The notes under the pieces are model-generated. The model had not been told where the DNA came from. It saw nothing but the letters and a program-made list of their open reading frames with translations, and did no database searches. A program made the position numbers and the translations under genes. Positions 60,401 to 64,000 of a stretch of 64,000 bases of DNA are shown here, piece after piece (position 1 is the stretch's first letter; the number at the start of each line of letters is the position of its first letter). The DNA comes from Daphnia carinata (Eukaryota; Arthropoda; Branchiopoda; Diplostraca; Daphniidae): assembly GCF_022539665.2 (NCBI RefSeq), contig NC_081336.1:6740278-6804277 (forward strand). Direction: 5' to 3'.

Positions 60401-63400
60401 CATCGAACGTACCCACACCCACGGTCAATATTGAAGAAAAAAGGTGAGCTAGCCATAGAAAGGGAAGAAGAGCGAGAAAATGTGAAGACAAACAAAAGAC
60501 AAGAAAGAAAGAAAAACCCAGTGAAAACGACTATTGTTCACTTTTTCTTTCACGATCAACCTCGATGGCGTTTCCTTTCTTTCCAGAAAATGAGAAAGCG
60601 AAAGCGATGAGCTCCCCTCCCCCCTCTCCTCCGTAACCACACGGGCAGGACGAGTGGCCGCAAATATCTGCGGCCATCGCCAATGAGTTGGCACAATAAA
60701 AAACACAATTTTTTTGAGGGGATCCAACCATCATCTCTGGATGTTGCGCATGTTACACATAGAAACCAATCAACAAATTTCGAGAACATCGGTGGAGTAC
60801 CCAAAAAATTTCGGGTACCCAAAATTCCAAAAATAATTTAATGTAAAGGGAATAATTAAATCGTGATTGCGCCTATGACTGTGTGTTGAGATAGAGAGAA
60901 GGGTGGCAAGATAAAGTAGTCGTAATAGTACGAGCAAAAACGTATAGAAGCCAAGACCGTTCTGCTGGTCAGATTGAAAAATTCTGACCACTTTCACTTT
61001 CGAGGCTTTTTTTTTTCTGACGGCTGAGTAACCGTGGACCAACGTTCTTGTTTTGTTGCTTTCAGATTACACTGAGCGTGCGTCGAGTCGAGCTGGACAC
61101 ACGTTTTTCCCTCCCCTCTGCGTCGCTATACATTCAAGTGAATTAGTCGTTGCATCTCATTCGGTGTTTGTGTTACATTCGCGACTCTCGTCAGTGAAAT
61201 TGTTCAATTGGAGTGCGCGGAATGACGAAGACTAAATTTGGATTCTCAGAAACGACAAGTGGGGAACGTGAAAGTGAACAAAACAAAACAATCAAATCCA
61301 ATTTTAAGCAAACGGGATCTAAAATGTCAACATGAAGATTGTTTGGCAGTTCAGTCTTTTCGTATTGACTCTTTTTGCCGATTTCGAGGCGAAATCCATC
61401 GGATCGCGAGATTCGACCCCTTCGTTTCAAGTCGCACCGACAGACGCGGTCAAAAAAGTTGAAAATTACACGCCTGAAGTTTTGGTTTTCGTCGAAGTTT
61501 TAAAAGACGGCGACGTCAGTGGCAAAAATAATGACTGGACACAGCCACACCTTCTCGTCGTCGTTCATCGGCCCGACGAGCCCGTAGATAATGGAAAGGA
61601 CATAATAACATCGGATCCCAACATCTTGTTGATGCTCGAAAATTTTGAATCGAAACCCGAATGGCCGGAATCCAGCACGGCACCTCGACTGGCTCGCGAT
61701 ATGAGTCGAGATGACTCCGATCCAGCGTCTTTAGAGCCGGGAACTTCGCGAGGCAATTACTACGACGTGTGGCTGGTGCCGCGTCGCAGCCGGACCGCCG
61801 ACCCATATCCACCATCAGCATCGTTATTACCTCCTCCGACATATATTCCGGCCACGACAGTCAAGCAACATAATGCGGAATACGGCACGCAAGCGGGCGG
61901 CAACAGAGTCTCTGGTAGGAGTATCAGTTCGACTAATGTATCTCCAAATCATTCGTACAGTTCAGACGACGATCCTCCGGATTTCCTTTCGACACTGGTC
62001 ACCCTACCGCAAGTGTGGATGCACGACTTGAGTCACATGATAATTCAACCGCTACGCAAGCCGTCCTCCGGCGAACGCGACAGTTTTGAGTATTTCGGGA
62101 TGGTGGGCAAAGCGCCCTTTATTCAATGTCCTCTTGGCTTTAAGAAAAGCTCTTTAGGTAATTAGCATTCATCTAAATTTGTAAATTTTTCGTCTAACGC
62201 AAATGTGGCATTTCGCTGATATGTCTGTGTATCCCGAAAGGAACGTGTCGTCCTGTATTCCGAAGTCGTAGAAACTATCCCTTGAGCAGTGCTCAAGGGC
62301 CGGAATTAGAGACAACGACAATGGCAACAACAACAACGACTATCGAGGCGACAACGGTAACCGAGGAGAATGAGAATTCGACTACTACCTCTACTAGCCC
62401 GTAGTGTTTAACTGATTACGCGTTTACACGTTGGATCATTGTTTATGTTTGCGTGAAAATGATGTACATATTCCCGAATTTTTAATCGCACCCTTTACTA
62501 GATGTGATCTATTTGGTTATCGATTTAAGTGTAACCCCATAACCCAGAAATGCCGTAAGGGATTAACCGTGTTTCCCATTTCGACAAAAATAAGAAAAGG
62601 ACTAATCTCGAATACATAGATAGCATTTATATAAAAGCTGGCCTACCTTGGCTTTTGTGAGTAGCTTTCCCAGGCCCCAGAAGGTTCCTCCACCCGTTGC
62701 CGTCCCACCAATTCGTTCATACCGATCTTCTGCTTCTACCTGTTAAAAAGAAAGATAGAACTATTCAGATGTAGTAGAATTTGAAGAAGAAAGCACCTTC
62801 ATGATACTGACGCCAGAACCGATATTGACGAGCAGATAGGGGAAAATACACGGATCGACGTTCGGGAAGCGGTATTCAGGGTTTGCGTGGCGCTGATATA
62901 TAAAAACTTCGTCGTGAATGTTCTTCAAGAGGAAATTACAGCCTTCAATAAGGCAGGTCATCTCCTCTTCCTTGTCAACCCTGTTGCCTTTAAATCGTGA
63001 GCATGTTGCGCAAGAAAAGATTGCTGGGGGAGAGTCTTACGTAAGCCCCAATTTCTCCTGGAGAAGATCAGCATACTTGTACGCACCACCGCCAGTAACT
63101 TTAATTTTTTTCTCCTTCATTACATCGGCTGAAGCGACCAGATTTTGTTGCAGGAAATCCAGACAAGCTTCAATATACTTGGTTTCAAACTTGACAAAGT
63201 GGAGGCGGTCTCCCTGAGATACTTCATACTTAGGGTTGACTTCCTGACCCTGGACAACCAATAACAAATTGTTTTCAACTAAATTTAAAAAAAAACCAAT
63301 ATTGACAATTACCCATATACTTCACTGTCAACAGTCTTCTGGTCTTTGTTGTAGAGAACTTTTCGATAAGGCACTGTCGAATAATAGGCAATTTTGGTCA

Positions 63401-63742
63401 ATGACCCACCTGTAATTTCCCAATGATTAACATATAATGAATCAATACAATTCATGTACAACTATGGGATGGTTTTATGTAAAATTGTAAAAAATGAATA
63501 GTTCAAACAACGACAGGCTCCCCTATTACATTTTGTACATTACTACAATTTTTTGGTGCTTTGACAACCGATAAAAGCTTGAATATGCTCCAACGTTTAT
63601 GAAATTATCAATGCCTTTTAAATAAAAATACCATACCGATATCCATAGCAAATCTTTTGGCATTTTTTAAATTGCGGAAGACTTCAGTCTCTGGAAGTTC
63701 GATACTTTTCGAGTACGTTTTGTCTCCAATTGTGGAGGGCAT
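50234..63742 (-). CDS. PANK4: Pantothenate kinase 4 (PanK-like plus DUF89 phosphatase)
   Basis: The gene has 17 exons on the minus strand: 63742-63637, 63409-63321, 63249-63041, 62980-62797, 62739-62647, 58898-58839, 58770-58665, 58579-58488, 58329-58167, 58020-57801, 57727-57575, 57456-57369, 57186-56982, 56889-56735, 50914-50745, 50521-50398, 50332-50234. The predicted protein is 771 aa (human 773). The PanK-type half shows [74 protein letters not shown] and [18 protein letters not shown]. The C-terminal DUF89 phosphatase half shows [56 protein letters not shown] and [14 protein letters not shown]. Human PANK4 dephosphorylates 4'-phosphopantetheine and restrains CoA synthesis. Introns 5 (3.7 kb) and 14 (5.8 kb) each contain an opposite-strand gene. 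Confidence 0.95.
51401..51441 (+). repeat. Poly(A) homopolymer after a TA repeat
   Basis: A run of 41 A residues directly follows a short (TA)n tract (about 51378-51392) inside PANK4 intron 14. It could be a microsatellite or the tail of a decayed retroposon. I see no recognisable retroposon body next to it. Length in the assembly may be unreliable. Confidence 0.85.
51859..51907 (+). promoter_or_regulatory. Candidate core promoter of the nested Vps62-domain gene
   Basis: Two TATATAAG boxes lie at 51859-51866 and 51870-51877. An initiator-like TCCAGTC follows with its A at 51905, about 32 bp after the centre of the second box. Spacing and orientation fit transcription to the right, opposite to PANK4. 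The leader to the proposed ATG (52857) would be about 950 bp and may be spliced. Confidence 0.5.
51905..52856 (+). other. Probable 5' leader of the nested Vps62-domain gene
   Basis: This stretch lies between the candidate promoter and the start codon. A segment at about 52501-52612 is relatively GC-rich, is preceded by an acceptor-like CACGTTCGTAG, and is followed by a donor-like CCGTAAGAAC. It could be a leader exon. The open frame there ends in TGA and does not join the downstream coding exon, so I do not call it coding. Confidence 0.3.
52857..56607 (+). CDS. Vps62/DUF946-domain protein with signal peptide, nested in PANK4 intron 14
   Basis: The gene has nine exons: 52857-52953, 54276-54479, 54606-54770, 54846-54911, 54975-55006, 55067-55180, 55265-55397, 55459-55570, 56157-56607. 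The predicted protein is 457 aa. The N-terminus ([19 protein letters not shown] then TAARA) looks like a signal peptide. The Vps62 domain follows: [87 protein letters not shown] and [17 protein letters not shown]. The last 125 residues are Pro/Gln-rich and basic, with no known domain. The family is known mainly from fungi (Vps62) and plants; its biochemical role is unclear. I chose the start for the signal peptide; an in-frame ATG 26 codons upstream (52779) is possible. The gene runs opposite to PANK4, and its stop is 128 bp from a PANK4 exon. Confidence 0.82.
56713..56729. repeat. (TG)n microsatellite beside a PANK4 splice donor
   Basis: Seventeen bases of alternating TG on the plus strand lie 5 bp from the donor of PANK4 exon 14. 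In the PANK4 transcript this is a CA repeat just inside the intron, a context known in other genes to affect splice-site choice. Confidence 0.7.
58899..61331. other. First part of PANK4 intron 5, promoter side of the nested gene
   Basis: About 2.4 kb with many T- and A-runs and no PANK4 exon. Open frames here (for example 59533-59865 and the overlapping frames at 60368-60822) are low-complexity and conflict with one another across strands. The promoter of the nested plus-strand gene probably lies near 61000-61100. I see no clear TATA box. Confidence 0.35.
61332..62404 (+). CDS. Unrecognised secreted protein nested in PANK4 intron 5
   Basis: The gene has two exons (61332-62157 and 62241-62404) giving 329 aa. 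A signal peptide ([20 protein letters not shown]) leads into a mature chain rich in Asp, Ser, Pro and Arg. It has a possible glycosylation site (ENYTPE), a polyproline patch ([13 protein letters not shown]), the segment [20 protein letters not shown], and two cysteines (QCP and GTCRP). The chain ends in a tail of about 30 residues dominated by Thr ([20 protein letters not shown]), mucin-like and probably O-glycosylated. I do not recognise a domain. Codon choice and the long open frame support a real gene. It is transcribed opposite to PANK4, and its stop is 242 bp from a PANK4 exon. Confidence 0.78.
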
Positions 63743-64000
63743 CTTTAGAACAAACCGACAGGTACGATTGCGATATCTTTATGTCAAGTGTGCAAGCCTT
63801 TCACTTAAAGAAAGAACTTGCTTAACTGTCTTTGGTAAATATGCGTTTCAATTCTTGCACAGAGCAATGGATACACAATGCTTTGCGAGCGATTGGAAAA
63901 TTAGTGAAGGGACAGCAATTTCGTGAATCGGTCTGTCATTGGTTCGTGTTTGAGAATAGGTTCAGGCAACTTGCCAACAGAGGGCCAGTATCAGCTGATG
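63743..64000. other. Upstream region of PANK4
   Basis: The last 258 bp lie 5' of the PANK4 start codon. They should contain its promoter and leader, and perhaps the edge of another gene outside the window. No TATA box is evident. Confidence 0.3.

Overview
The window looks like a gene-dense arthropod nuclear genome, most likely a branchiopod crustacean such as Daphnia. This is inferred, not proven. The grounds are short GT-AG introns (mostly 58-80 bp), three ABC transporters of subfamily H (a class essentially restricted to arthropods among well-studied animals), and compact intergenic spaces. There is no bacterial signature, rRNA, tRNA or CRISPR array that I could support. Exon boundaries below were placed by hand from splice sites, reading frame and family homology. 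In every multi-exon gene except importin alpha the exon lengths sum to a multiple of three.

Layout: (1) 277-3809 (+) ABCH half-transporter A. (2) 4310-5062 (-) ZFAND1-like and 5131-5340 (-) ANAPC13, 68 bp apart on the same strand. (3) 8284-11671 (+) ABCH B. (4) 12492-14906 (+) rabenosyn-5. (5) 16329-19223 (+) ZYG11-family leucine-rich-repeat protein, followed at once by a 796-bp Tc1/mariner-type MITE (19322-20117) flanked by TA. (6) 21571-22431 (+) U11/U12 35K protein. (7) 22638-24398 (-) DIPK2-family secretory-pathway kinase-like protein. (8) 25471-26145 (+) secreted Pro/Tyr-rich protein. (9) 27030-29760 (+) importin alpha with an apparent 2-bp frameshift. (10) 33719-37487 (+) ABCH C. (11) 39060-43070 (+) SAP130, convergent with (12) 43253-46013 (-) very-long-chain acyl-CoA dehydrogenase. 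(13) 46240-49480, an AT-rich nest of direct and inverted repeats. (14) 50234-63742 (-) a complete PANK4 gene of 17 exons. Its two large introns each house an opposite-strand gene for a protein with a predicted signal peptide: a Vps62/DUF946-domain protein (52857-56607) and an unrecognised protein with a Thr-rich tail (61332-62404).

The genes do not form one pathway. The recurrent theme is the ABCH family: three copies with the same 12-exon structure, interleaved with unrelated housekeeping genes, differing mainly in the linker between the nucleotide-binding and transmembrane domains. The observations most worth following up are the importin alpha frameshift with a nearby donor that would restore the frame, the double nested-gene arrangement in PANK4, the signal-peptide-bearing Vps62-domain protein, the fold-back repeat nest, and the closely spaced ANAPC13-ZFAND1 pair.
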